From assembly GCF_005503555.1 (NCBI RefSeq), contig NZ_SCNG01000001.1, positions 1,818,529 through 1,882,528 of the forward strand: 64,000 bases of DNA, in the 5' to 3' direction. Every line of letters begins with the position of its first letter. Position 1 is the stretch's first letter. This DNA is from Rudaea sp. 3F27F6. GTDB lineage: Bacteria; Pseudomonadota; Gammaproteobacteria; Xanthomonadales; Rhodanobacteraceae. Below the pieces are notes generated by a model. It worked only from the letters and a program-made list of their open reading frames with translations, did no database searches and had not been told where the DNA came from. A program made the translations under genes and the position numbers. Shown here in pieces: positions 10,438-18,856 of the stretch.

Positions 10438-11187
10438 TCAGCGCGTGCCGCCCGAGGCGATCAGCTTCTCGCCGGTCAGCCACGCCGAATCATTGGAAGC
10501 GAGGAAAACCGCGATCGAGGCGATGTCTTCCGGCTGGCCGAGGCGGCCGAGCGGGGTCTGCGCGATCATCTGCTTTTCGAAATCGCTGCCGATGATGCCG
10601 GCCGCATGGGTGCCTTCGGTTTCCACGCCGCCCGGGTTGATCGAATTGACCCGGATCTTCTTCGGCGCCAGTTCCTTCGACAGCACGTGGGTGATCGTGT
10701 CGACCGCGCCTTTCGTCGCCGCGTAGATCGACGAGCCCGGCAGGCCGAGCTGGCTGGCGACCGAACTGATGTTGACGACGTTACCGCCTTCCGCGCCGAA
10801 GTGCTTCACCGCTTCGCGCGTGGCCTGCAGCAGACCGAGCACATTGATGTTGAACTGGCGGTGGAATAGTTCCTCGGTCACTTCCTCGAGCGGCACGAAC
10901 TGATAAACGCCCGCGTTGTTGACGAGTATGTCGAGACGGCCGTAGGTCTTCTTCGTCTCCGCGAACAGACGCTCGACATCCGCGGACTTGGCCACGTCGC
11001 CCTGCACGGCGATAGCCTTGCCGCCGGCCGCGGTGATCTCCGCGACGACGCGATCGGCGCCTTCGCGGCTCGCCGCGTAATTGACCACGACCGCCGCGCC
11101 GGCCGCGGCCAGCGCCTTCGCGATGCCCGCACCGATGCCTTTCGAAGCGCCTGTCACCACCGCCACTTTGCTCTGTAACTTGCTCAT
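10438..11187 (-). CDS. Short-chain dehydrogenase/reductase (3-oxoacyl-ACP reductase-like)
   Basis: A 249-residue classical SDR with the cofactor motif GASKGIG near the N-terminus, NNAG, the catalytic serine in NISSVAS and the YAATK Tyr-Lys pair. It is a FabG-family NAD(P)H oxidoreductase of unknown substrate. ATG 11187 (MSKLQSK) is chosen; the ORF extends 9 residues further upstream without support. An ArsR-family gene lies 126 bases upstream on the same strand, and a TTAGAT/ATCTAA palindrome sits in between, so the pair is probably a regulator plus its target. The ArsR-SDR pairing suggests a stress- or toxicant-responsive reductase rather than fatty-acid synthesis. Confidence 0.93.
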   Translation of the reverse strand: MSKLQSKVAVVTGASKGIGAGIAKALAAAGAAVVVNYAASREGADRVVAEITAAGGKAIAVQGDVAKSADVERLFAETKKTYGRLDILVNNAGVYQFVPLEEVTEELFHRQFNINVLGLLQATREAVKHFGAEGGNVVNISSVASQLGLPGSSIYAATKGAVDTITHVLSKELAPKKIRVNSINPGGVETEGTHAAGIIGSDFEKQMIAQTPLGRLGQPEDIASIAVFLASNDSAWLTGEKLIASGGTR

Positions 11188-11214
11188 ATGCTTATCCCGT
11201 TGGAAGAATGTCAA

Positions 11215-11230
11215 TTAGATGATTATCTAA
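11215..11230. promoter_or_regulatory. Candidate ArsR-type operator upstream of SDR gene
   Basis: The inverted repeat TTAGAT-GATT-ATCTAA (11215-11220 / 11225-11230) lies in an AT-rich promoter region 28 bases before the SDR start. It has the size and AT-rich symmetry typical of ArsR/SmtB operators, and an ArsR-type gene is directly upstream. Confidence 0.55.
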
Positions 11231-11313
11231 CTGTCTAACTCATAAGGGGTGCAGGACGAGCCCTTTCAAGGCCGGCAACGAAGAAAATTCAAAGTGCGCC
11301 GCAGAGCGGCGAA

Positions 11314-11604
11314 TCAGATCGCCGCGAGCCGGGCCAGGTAGGCGGCGAGCACGTCGCGGCGCAGGACCAGATGCACGAACTTGCCTTCGCGCACGAGATC
11401 GATCAGGCCGGCGGTTTCCAGTTCCTTGAGGTGATGCGAGATCGTCGCCGCACTGACTTTGTGCGCGCCCTGCAAGGCGCTGCACGGCGTCGCCTGATCG
11501 CAATTGCCGATCTGCTGCAGTATCTCGACGCGTCGCGGTTCGGCCAGCGCGCGCGCGATGCGGGCGAACTGGCGATCGTCGAGTGCGGTCTTGGCCTGGG
11601 GCAT
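11314..11604 (-). CDS. ArsR-family winged-helix transcriptional regulator
   Basis: A 96-residue protein with the compact ArsR winged helix: [18 protein letters not shown] leads into the recognition helix ...[17 protein letters not shown] and the wing [13 protein letters not shown]. The start is set at ATG 11604 ([10 protein letters not shown]); longer forms from 11667 add an unrelated tail. A metal-binding ELCV-type motif is absent from the recognition helix, although CDQATPC holds two cysteines, so the signal need not be a metal. The downstream SDR gene and the palindrome between them suggest that it represses that gene. Confidence 0.88.
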   Translation of the reverse strand: MPQAKTALDDRQFARIARALAEPRRVEILQQIGNCDQATPCSALQGAHKVSAATISHHLKELETAGLIDLVREGKFVHLVLRRDVLAAYLARLAAI

Positions 11605-11678
11605 GTGCTCAAGAATGGGTGCACATTGGCATCGATGCAAGCCATCCCGTGCGAACGGACTTTCCACTTGCCGAAACG

Positions 11679-11704
11679 CAACGGCCCGGAAACCCGGGCC
11701 GTTG
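11679..11704 (-). terminator. Terminator of the RND efflux operon
   Basis: CAACGGCCCGG (11679-11689) pairs perfectly with CCGGGCCGTTG (11694-11704) around a 4-base loop, 24 bases after the RND transporter stop. On the minus strand the stem is followed by CGTTTCGG, a weak U tract. Confidence 0.7.
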
Positions 11705-11727
11705 CATCGACATCAACGCGTATCGAC

Positions 11728-14700
11728 TCAATGCGCGCCGTGCTGCTCCGCCTCCGCGAGCGCCGCCTGGGTTTCCTCATTCGATTCGAGCTTGTCGCCG
11801 AGCAGGCGGCGCACGAACACGTAGAAGACCGGGATGAACAGCAGGCCGAGGAAGGTCGCGAACAACATGCCGCCGATGACGCCCGTACCGATCGCATGAC
11901 GCGAATTGGCGCCGGCGCCGGTCGAAATCGCGAGCGGGAACACGCCGAGGATGAACGCGAACGAGGTCATCAGGATCGGGCGCAGACGCAAACGGGCCGC
12001 ATCGATCACGGCCGCGCCGAGTGGACGCCCGCGACGCTGTTCGTCGACGCAGAATTCGACGATCAGGATCGCGTTCTTCGCCGCCAGACCGATGATGGTC
12101 AAGATTCCGATCTTGAAGTAGACGTCGTTGGTCAGACCGCGTCCCCAGGTTGCGAGAAGGGCGCCGGTGATGCCGAGCGGAACGACCAACAGCACGGCGA
12201 ACGGAATCGACCAGCTCTCGTACAGCGCGGCGAGGCAGAGGAACACGACCAGGATCGACAGCGCATACAACATCGGCGCCTGATTGCCCGAGATGATTTC
12301 CTGCAGCGACTGGCCGGTCCAGTCGAAGCCAAAACCGGCCGGCAATTCCTTGTTGATGATGTTGGTTATCGCGTCCATCGCCGCACCCGAACTGCTGCCG
12401 GGCGCTTCGGCACCGACGATTTCGATCGCTTCGAAGCCGTTGTAGCGGGTCAGCGCGGGCGGTCCGAAGCTCCACTTCGTCTGCACCACGTTCGACAGCG
12501 GAATCATCGCCGGCACCTTGGCCGTGCCGCCGCCGCTGGTCGGCACGGTCGAGCTTTGCGTCGCGCTCGGCAGATAGAAACGCGTCAGGCCCTCGGTCGA
12601 GGCGCGATACTGCGCATCGGCCTGCATGTTGACGCGCAGCACGCGGCCGCCGTAGAAAAAGTCGTTGGCGTAAACCGGAGCGAGCATCAGCTGGATGGCC
12701 GTATAGACATCCGACAGCGACACCCCCATCGACTGCGCCTGCACGCGGTCGACCGTCATCAGCAGCTGCGGCGCGTTCGGCAGCACGTTCGGACGTACGT
12801 TGGCGAGCAGATCCTTCTTCTCTGCGGCTTTGCCGAGCAAAGTATTTTGCGCGGCGATCAGCGCGTCGTGACCCTGGCCTGAGCGGTCCTGCAGATAGAG
12901 ATCGAAGCCGCCGAACTGAGACAGGCCGCGGATCGTCGGCAGGTTGACGACGAACACCATGGCGTCCTTGACGCCGCCGAACAGCTGGCCCTGGAATTTT
13001 CGGATCAGTTCCATCGCCGTGTGCTGACGGCTGTCCCAGTCCTTGAGCTTGACGAAGGCCATGCCGACGTTTTCGCCGTTGCCGACGAAGCTGAAGCCGC
13101 TGATCGCGAAGACGTGGTCGACTTCCGGGTCCTTGCGCAGCATGTCCGAAACCTGATCCATGACCGTATTGGTGCGCTGGATGCCGGTGCCCGACGGCAG
13201 CGTCGCGATGACCAGCGCATAGCCCTGGTCTTCGTCGGGCACGAAGCTTGTCGGCAGGACTTTGAACAGCCAGCCGCAGATCAGCGCGACGACGAGGAAC
13301 ACCGCCATCCACGACGGCATGTGGCGGATCGCGCCGGTGATGTGGCCGACATAAGTGTGGCGCACCCACTCGAACACGCGGTCGAAGGCGCGGAACGCGA
13401 TGTTCTTCTTGCCGTGTTCGTGCACGGGTTTGATGATCGTCGCGCACAGCGCGGGCGTGAACGCGAGCGCGAGGAAGGCCGAGAACGCCGTCGACAGCGC
13501 GATGGTCAGAGCGAACTGCTTGTAGATCACGCCGACCGAACCCGACTGTAGCGCACTCGGAATGAACACCGCCATCAGCACCAGGGCGATCGCGACGACC
13601 GCGCCGGAAATCTGGTCCATCGCCTTGCGCGTGGCTTCCTTCGGCGACAGGCCTTCCTCGGTCATGATGCGTTCGACGTTCTCGATCACGACGATGGCGT
13701 CGTCGACGACGATACCGATCGCGAGCACCATGCCGAACAAAGTGAGCTGGTTGATCGAAAAGCCGACCGCCCACATCGACAGGAAGCCGCCCATCAGCGC
13801 GACCGGAATAACCAGGGTGGCGATGATCGTCGCGCGGAAGTTCTGCAGGAACATCAGCATGACGATGAAGACGAGGACGATCGCCTCGAACAGGGTCTGC
13901 ACGACTTCCTTGATCGAGATCTTGATGAAGTCCGTGGTGTCGTAAGGCAGCACGTAGACGACGCCCGGCGGGAAGGTCGGCTTGAGCTGTTCGAGCTTGG
14001 CGATCACCTCGTCGCGCACGGTCAGCGCGTTCGCGTCGCCCGACAACTGCACGCCGAGGCCGGCCACGCCCTTGCCGTCGAAGGTCGAACGCAGGCCGTA
14101 GCTGAACGGGCCGAGTTCGACGCGGGCGACGTCGCGCAGGCGCACCGAGGTGCCGTCGTTGTTGGTACGCAGAATGATGTTGCGGAATTCGTCAGGGCTG
14201 GTGAAGCGGCCTTCGGCGATGACCGGCGCGGTGAACGCGTCGCCGGCCGGCGCCGGTTCCGAACCGATCGAACCCGCCGCGATCTGCACGTTCTGCGCGC
14301 GCACCGCGTTGAGCGCGTCGACCGGCGACATGCTGTAGCCGTGCAGCTTGTCGGCGTCGAGCCAGATGCGCATCGCGTATTCGGAACCGATCTGGCGCGT
14401 GCTGCCGACGCCCGGAATACGCGCGATCTGGTCGGCGACGCTCTGCGACATGAAGTTGTTCAGCGCGGCCGAGTCGTAGCGCCCGTCTTCCGAGACGAGC
14501 GAGAAGAACATCAAGAAGTCGGGGTTGGTCTTCAACACCGTGATGCCCTGCGCGGTCACTTCGGACGGCAGGCGCGGCGTCGCCAGCGAGACGCGGTTCT
14601 GCGTCTGCACCTGGGCGATGTCGGGATCGGTGCCGGGCTGGAAGGTCAGCGTGATCGTCGCGTTGCCGTTCGCGCTCGAGGTCGAGCTGAAGTACATCAG

Positions 14701-14922
14701 ATTGTCGATGCTGGTCAGCTGCTGCTCGATGACCTGGGTGACGGTCTTCTGCACCGTGTCGGCATCTGCGCCCTGATACGTTGCGCTGACCGCGACCTGG
14801 GTCGGCGCGATTGCCGGGTAGGACGCGATGCTCAGATTGAGGATGGCGATCACGCCGCCCATCGTGATCAGGATCGCGATCACCCAGGCGAAGATGGGGC
14901 GGTCGATAAAAAATCTAGGCAT
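11728..14922 (-). CDS. RND efflux transporter, HAE1 (AcrB/MexB) family
   Basis: The inner-membrane proton-driven pump of a tripartite multidrug efflux system. The 1064 residues match HAE1 transporters: N-terminus MPRFFIDRPIFAWVIA, 12 predicted membrane spans, two large periplasmic loops, and the TM4 GIVVDDAIVVIENVER segment with the two relay aspartates. The C-terminal RLRPILMTSFAF motif is also present. The gene lies 116 bases after the periplasmic adaptor gene on the same strand and ends at a terminator, so no outer-membrane channel is encoded in this operon. Substrates cannot be inferred; AcrB-like pumps usually export hydrophobic drugs, dyes or detergents. Confidence 0.97.
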   Translation of the reverse strand: MPRFFIDRPIFAWVIAILITMGGVIAILNLSIASYPAIAPTQVAVSATYQGADADTVQKTVTQVIEQQLTSIDNLMYFSSTSSANGNATITLTFQPGTDPDIAQVQTQNRVSLATPRLPSEVTAQGITVLKTNPDFLMFFSLVSEDGRYDSAALNNFMSQSVADQIARIPGVGSTRQIGSEYAMRIWLDADKLHGYSMSPVDALNAVRAQNVQIAAGSIGSEPAPAGDAFTAPVIAEGRFTSPDEFRNIILRTNNDGTSVRLRDVARVELGPFSYGLRSTFDGKGVAGLGVQLSGDANALTVRDEVIAKLEQLKPTFPPGVVYVLPYDTTDFIKISIKEVVQTLFEAIVLVFIVMLMFLQNFRATIIATLVIPVALMGGFLSMWAVGFSINQLTLFGMVLAIGIVVDDAIVVIENVERIMTEEGLSPKEATRKAMDQISGAVVAIALVLMAVFIPSALQSGSVGVIYKQFALTIALSTAFSAFLALAFTPALCATIIKPVHEHGKKNIAFRAFDRVFEWVRHTYVGHITGAIRHMPSWMAVFLVVALICGWLFKVLPTSFVPDEDQGYALVIATLPSGTGIQRTNTVMDQVSDMLRKDPEVDHVFAISGFSFVGNGENVGMAFVKLKDWDSRQHTAMELIRKFQGQLFGGVKDAMVFVVNLPTIRGLSQFGGFDLYLQDRSGQGHDALIAAQNTLLGKAAEKKDLLANVRPNVLPNAPQLLMTVDRVQAQSMGVSLSDVYTAIQLMLAPVYANDFFYGGRVLRVNMQADAQYRASTEGLTRFYLPSATQSSTVPTSGGGTAKVPAMIPLSNVVQTKWSFGPPALTRYNGFEAIEIVGAEAPGSSSGAAMDAITNIINKELPAGFGFDWTGQSLQEIISGNQAPMLYALSILVVFLCLAALYESWSIPFAVLLVVPLGITGALLATWGRGLTNDVYFKIGILTIIGLAAKNAILIVEFCVDEQRRGRPLGAAVIDAARLRLRPILMTSFAFILGVFPLAISTGAGANSRHAIGTGVIGGMLFATFLGLLFIPVFYVFVRRLLGDKLESNEETQAALAEAEQHGAH

Positions 14923-15038
14923 GGGAAATTCCTACGAGCCTCAGGCTGTGCTTGTCGTTCCGGCACGCGCCGGAGTCGGTCCGCTTTTCGTGCTTCAAGA
15001 TCACGCTGTTCGATCCGTCACGACGAGCAGCGCTTGGG

Positions 15039-16226
15039 TCAGTGCTTGTCCGCCGGTGCAGCGGCCGCGGCCTGCGCGGGTGCGCCCGCTGCCGCCGGCG
15101 GCTGGAACGGAACCGCCTTCGCCGGCGCGCCGGGCTTCACCTTCATCACGCCGGAGACCACGATCTGGTCGCCGTCGGCGAGGCCGTCGGTAACGATCCA
15201 CTCCCCGCTCTTGAGCGTGTCGGTGGAAACGCGCTTCTGCACGACCTTGCCGTCGCCGCCGACCACGAACACGAACGGACCCTGCGCGTCGCGCTGCACC
15301 GCTGCCTGCGAAACGCGCCAGGCATGCGCGAGATCGCCGAGGGTCAGGCGCACGTTGACGTACTGGCCCGGCAGCAGCCGGTGTTCGGCGTTCGCCACCG
15401 AAGCGCGCAAGGTCACCGCGCCGGTCGACGGATCGACGGCGGTGTCGGAAAAATCGAGAACGCCGGCGACGCCATTCGGATTGCCGCCCTGATCAAGCAG
15501 CTCGACCTTGGCTTTGCCCTGATCGGCGAGGGTGACGCTGCCTTTGGCCGCGGCCTGGCGCAGCGTGTCGATCTGGCCGACCGCCTGGCTGAAATTGACG
15601 TAGATCGGATCGACCTGTTCGACCGTGGTCAGCAGCGTGGCATCGCCTTGACCCACCAGAGCGCCTTCGGTCACCTGTTGCTGGCCGGAGCGGCCCGAAA
15701 TCGGCGCCACCACGTCGGTGTAGCCGAGATTGATCTTCGCCGTGTCGAGGCTGGCCTTGGCCTGCTGCACCGCCGCGGCGGACGTACGCTCGGCGGCGAC
15801 CGCGTTGTCGACGTCGCTCTTCGACAACAGACCTTTGGCGCCGACGGAGCGCGCACGGTCTGCGGCGACGCGATTGTTTTCGTAGGTCGCATTAGCCGAG
15901 GCGAGGTTGGCGATCTGCACGTTCAACGCGGCGCGGTAGGGCGCCGGGTCGATCTGGAACAGCGTTTGACCTTCCTTTACATCGCTGCCTTCGGTGTAGA
16001 CGCGCTTAAGCAGCACGCCGGCGACGCGTGCGCGCACATCCGCGCTGCGCGTAGCGGACAGGCGCCCGACCAAGTCCTGGGTCAGCGGCACGCTTTCCGA
16101 TTTGGCTTGGACCACGCCGACTTCGGGCGGCGGCGGGGTCTGCTGTTGCTGCTGGGATTTGGCGCAGCCGGCGGCGAGTGCGATGACTGCCGCGAGAAGT
16201 ACGGGACGCACGGAGATCAGGGGCAT
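15039..16226 (-). CDS. RND efflux periplasmic adaptor lipoprotein
   Basis: This is the membrane-fusion protein of the adjacent RND pump. From ATG 16226 it has a lipoprotein signal (MPLISVRPVLLAAVIALAAGC, lipobox LAAGC), then the adaptor core: a barrel-sandwich segment near ARVAGVLLKRVYTEGSDVKEG, a helical hairpin (~residues 100-165), and C-terminal beta-barrel/MPD domains. About 395 residues is the family norm. The C-terminus is rich in Ala/Pro. A longer frame extending to 16355 lacks a signal peptide and is not preferred. Transcription probably begins near the TACTGATCAGTA palindrome upstream. Confidence 0.95.
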   Translation of the reverse strand: MPLISVRPVLLAAVIALAAGCAKSQQQQQTPPPPEVGVVQAKSESVPLTQDLVGRLSATRSADVRARVAGVLLKRVYTEGSDVKEGQTLFQIDPAPYRAALNVQIANLASANATYENNRVAADRARSVGAKGLLSKSDVDNAVAAERTSAAAVQQAKASLDTAKINLGYTDVVAPISGRSGQQQVTEGALVGQGDATLLTTVEQVDPIYVNFSQAVGQIDTLRQAAAKGSVTLADQGKAKVELLDQGGNPNGVAGVLDFSDTAVDPSTGAVTLRASVANAEHRLLPGQYVNVRLTLGDLAHAWRVSQAAVQRDAQGPFVFVVGGDGKVVQKRVSTDTLKSGEWIVTDGLADGDQIVVSGVMKVKPGAPAKAVPFQPPAAAGAPAQAAAAAPADKH

Positions 16227-16317
16227 GGGAGCCTCATAGCGGGTGGAACAGCAAAGGGCCGGCCAAGAAGCTCGCGCAAATTCGGCGCAAAGGCAAGTCC
16301 GGCCAGGTGGATTATTG

Positions 16318-16329
16318 TACTGATCAGTA
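16318..16329. promoter_or_regulatory. Palindromic operator candidate in the RND operon promoter
   Basis: TACTGATCAGTA is a perfect 12-base palindrome within the AT-rich stretch 16310-16340, the only promoter-like DNA upstream of the efflux operon. TetR-family efflux repressors often bind sites with this pattern. No tetR gene is adjacent, so the regulator must be encoded elsewhere. Confidence 0.5.
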
Positions 16330-16396
16330 TGTAAAGAAATGTTGCGGCGCGACATTCTGCGCCAGCTGCCACACGATCAGCCGCCCTCCGCGGGCG

Positions 16397-17512
16397 TCAG
16401 TGACGGTGTCCGCCGGCGAGATATTCGCGGCTCTGCATCTCGATCAGGCGGCTTTCGGTACGCGCAAATTCGAACTTGAGGCGCTTGCCGCGGTACAGCT
16501 CGGGGATCGGCACGGCCGCGGACAGCACGAGATTGACGCCGCGGTCGTAGAACTCGTCGACGAGGTTGACGAAGCGTCGCGCCGCGTCTTCGCTCGCGGA
16601 AAAATCGACGAACTGCGGCACCCCGGACACGAGTACGGTGTGGAAGCTCTTGCCGATCTCGATGTAGTCGGCGACCGCGCGCGGACCTTCACACAGCGCG
16701 GCGAACTCGAACCAGATCGCGCCGTCGCTCTGGCGCACGATCGGGATTTCGCGGCCGTTGATCTCGATCGATGCCGGGATTCGGGATTCGGGATTGGCGA
16801 TTCGGGAAACGTCTGCGAATACGGCGGACAGGCGCTTTTCCGCAGCCTCGCCGAGCGGGGTGAAGTAGACGCCGGCCTGGGCGAGCGTGCGCAGGCGATA
16901 GTCCTGCACGGCGTCGAGGCTGACGATTTCGCAATTGTTTTCGAGCAGCTCGATCGCAGGCAGGAAGCGCTCGCGCTGCAGTCCGTCCTTGTACAGGTCC
17001 TTCGGCACGATGTTCGAGGTCGTGACCAGGGTGACGCCGCGGGCGAACAGATGCTTGAGCAGGCCGCCGAGGATCATCGCGTCGCCGATATCGGTGACGA
17101 AGAACTCGTCGAGGCAGAACACGCGCGCTTCGGCGGCGAAATGCGCGGCGACGGCGACGAGCGGGTCTTCGTGTCCCTTGAGCCGGTTCAATTCCGCGTG
17201 CACTTCCTGCATGAAGCGGTGGAAATGCCGGCGCAGCTTGGCTTCGATCGGCAGCGACTCGAAGAACAGATCGACGAGGAAGGTCTTGCCGCGTCCGACC
17301 GAGCCGTACAGATACAGTCCGCGTACCGGCGGCGTGGTGCGCAGACGCTGCCACCACTTGGTCTTTTCCGCGGCGAGCAGGTCGGCCTGGATGCGGTCGA
17401 GATGGGCGAGCACGGCGCGCTGCGCCGGATCGTCCTCCCAGCGCTTGTCGGCGACGCCCTGCGCGTAGAGCGCGCTCGGCGTGCCGGCTTCGACGGCGAC
17501 GAGCCGGTTCAT
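16397..17512 (-). CDS. zapE: Cell division protein ZapE (AFG1-like ATPase)
   Basis: A 371-residue AAA+-type ATPase of the AFG1/ZapE family, which in E. coli acts at the Z-ring under low-oxygen or stress conditions. It has Walker A GSVGRGKT, Walker B VFCLDEFFV and the sensor-like TTSNIVPKDLYKDGLQRERF segment. ATG 17512 overlaps the stop of the upstream hydrolase gene as ATGA, indicating translational coupling. A tract of ~7-base GGATTCG repeats falls inside the gene (16776-16807, residues ~235-246), adding a short ANPESRIP-type insert that looks like an in-frame repeat insertion. Confidence 0.94.
   Translation of the reverse strand: MNRLVAVEAGTPSALYAQGVADKRWEDDPAQRAVLAHLDRIQADLLAAEKTKWWQRLRTTPPVRGLYLYGSVGRGKTFLVDLFFESLPIEAKLRRHFHRFMQEVHAELNRLKGHEDPLVAVAAHFAAEARVFCLDEFFVTDIGDAMILGGLLKHLFARGVTLVTTSNIVPKDLYKDGLQRERFLPAIELLENNCEIVSLDAVQDYRLRTLAQAGVYFTPLGEAAEKRLSAVFADVSRIANPESRIPASIEINGREIPIVRQSDGAIWFEFAALCEGPRAVADYIEIGKSFHTVLVSGVPQFVDFSASEDAARRFVNLVDEFYDRGVNLVLSAAVPIPELYRGKRLKFEFARTESRLIEMQSREYLAGGHRH
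16776..16807. repeat. Short tandem GGGATTC repeat within zapE
   Basis: About three and a half near-perfect copies of the 7-base unit GGGATTC, the last degenerate, lie inside the zapE reading frame. This unit occurs as dispersed tandem repeats between genes in xanthomonads; here it is translated as an RIANPESRIPAS-like insert. Confidence 0.75.
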
Positions 17513-18201
17513 GCGCTGCTGTCCGCGAGCGGCGGCAGATTGGCGCGCACCCGGTCCTGCACGATGCTGCGCAGTTCGATCAGCTTGCCGTGGAAGAAGT
17601 GTCCGGTGTCGGGCAGGCGCACCAGGGTCGGTGCGGGCCGGGTCGCGGCGACGAAATTGTAGACCGCGTGCGGATCGACCACTTCGTCGGCTTCGCCCTG
17701 GATCACCAGCCACGGGCAGGTCGGCACGGGCACTACGCTGAAATCGAGCCGCGTGACCGCGGGCGCGACGGTGATCAGCTGGCGCACCGGCATCAGGCCG
17801 GCGACGCGCGTCGCGACGTAGCTGCCGAACGAGAAACCAGCCATCCAGAGTTGATCCCGAGGCCGCACTGCCTGCACCCAGCGCGCGACCGCAAGCGCGT
17901 CCTCGGTTTCACCGGCGCCATTGTCGAAGGTGCCTTCCGATGCGCCGACGCCGCGGAAATTGAAGCGCACGGTCGCCAGGCCGAGTTCGCGCAGGGCGCG
18001 TTCCAGCATGGTCACGACCTTGTTCGTCATCGTGCCGCCCTGCAGCGGGTGCGGATGGCAGATGACAGCAATCGCCGCGCGCGCGATATCGGCCTGCGCC
18101 ACGTCGGTCGCAACTTCGAGCATGCCGGCGGGGCCGGGCAGGGCGAACTTGGCGGCGGCTTCGGGGAACCGGCCCGGAGCCGGGGTCTGAACGGTATTCA
18201 T
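17509..18201 (-). CDS. Alpha/beta hydrolase (COG2945-like)
   Basis: A 230-residue hydrolase of the type annotated as COG2945. It has the oxyanion-side CHPHPLQGGTMTNKVV segment, the nucleophile elbow GFSFGSY with its serine, an acid in QGEADEVVDP and the histidine of LPDTGHFFHGKL. No signal peptide is visible, so it is cytoplasmic. It overlaps zapE by 4 bases and is the first gene of that operon. The substrate is unknown. Confidence 0.93.
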   Translation of the reverse strand: MNTVQTPAPGRFPEAAAKFALPGPAGMLEVATDVAQADIARAAIAVICHPHPLQGGTMTNKVVTMLERALRELGLATVRFNFRGVGASEGTFDNGAGETEDALAVARWVQAVRPRDQLWMAGFSFGSYVATRVAGLMPVRQLITVAPAVTRLDFSVVPVPTCPWLVIQGEADEVVDPHAVYNFVAATRPAPTLVRLPDTGHFFHGKLIELRSIVQDRVRANLPPLADSSA

Positions 18202-18240
18202 GGGGTTGCGAATGATACTCGAAGCCTACATGGTCTCCGC

Positions 18241-18825
18241 ATGAACCACCTCGCCCACGTTTTTCTCGCCGGCCCCGACCCCGACCTGCAACTCGGCGGC
18301 CTGCTCGCGGATTTCTGGCGCGGCGCGCCCGATCCCGGATGGCGCGAGGGCGTGCGCAAAGGTGTCGCACTGCATCGGAAAATAGACGTCTATACGGATA
18401 GCCATCCGATCGTCGCCGGAATGCGCGAGCGCTTTGAACCGCCGTTCCGCCGCTACGCGGGCATTCTGCTCGACATTTATTTCGATCATGCACTCGCGCG
18501 CCGCTGGTCCGATTACGCGGGCGAGGAGGTCGACGCCGTGTCCGCGCGCGCGCTGCGGTTGGTCGAAGAAAACCGCGACTGGCTGCCTGCGGACCTGCTG
18601 CGCTTCGCCGCCTATATGCACGCCAACGGCCTGTTCGGCGCCTACGCGCGACGCGACATGATCGAGCATGTGCTGGCCGGAATGAGCCGGCGGCTGAGCC
18701 GCGCCAATCCGCTCGCCGAGGGCGGCGCGGTGCTTTGGCAAAACGCCGAGGCGCTCGACCTCGGTTTCGCGGAATTCTTCCCCGATCTGATCCGCTACGC
18801 GCAGGAACAAAGAAGCGACGCCTGA
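18241..18825 (+). CDS. ACP phosphodiesterase-like protein (AcpH/DUF479 family)
   Basis: A 194-residue protein of the AcpH family, which in E. coli removes the 4'-phosphopantetheine group from acyl carrier protein. The N-terminus MNHLAHVFLAGPDPDLQLGG, the HRKIDVYTDSHP segment and the FFDHALARRW-like FDHALARRW motif are family hallmarks of the HD-like metal site. It converges with the glycosyltransferase gene at 18857 and diverges from the hydrolase-zapE operon. AcpH activity varies among homologues, so the biochemical role is inferred. Confidence 0.88.
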   Translation: MNHLAHVFLAGPDPDLQLGGLLADFWRGAPDPGWREGVRKGVALHRKIDVYTDSHPIVAGMRERFEPPFRRYAGILLDIYFDHALARRWSDYAGEEVDAVSARALRLVEENRDWLPADLLRFAAYMHANGLFGAYARRDMIEHVLAGMSRRLSRANPLAEGGAVLWQNAEALDLGFAEFFPDLIRYAQEQRSDA

Positions 18826-18856
18826 TTCAAGGCCGGCCATCCGCGCCGGATCGAGG

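Noticed and set aside
12105..13774. A ~665-residue minus-strand alternative frame within the RND transporter
   Set aside because: It overlaps conserved transporter codons in another frame and has no family motif.
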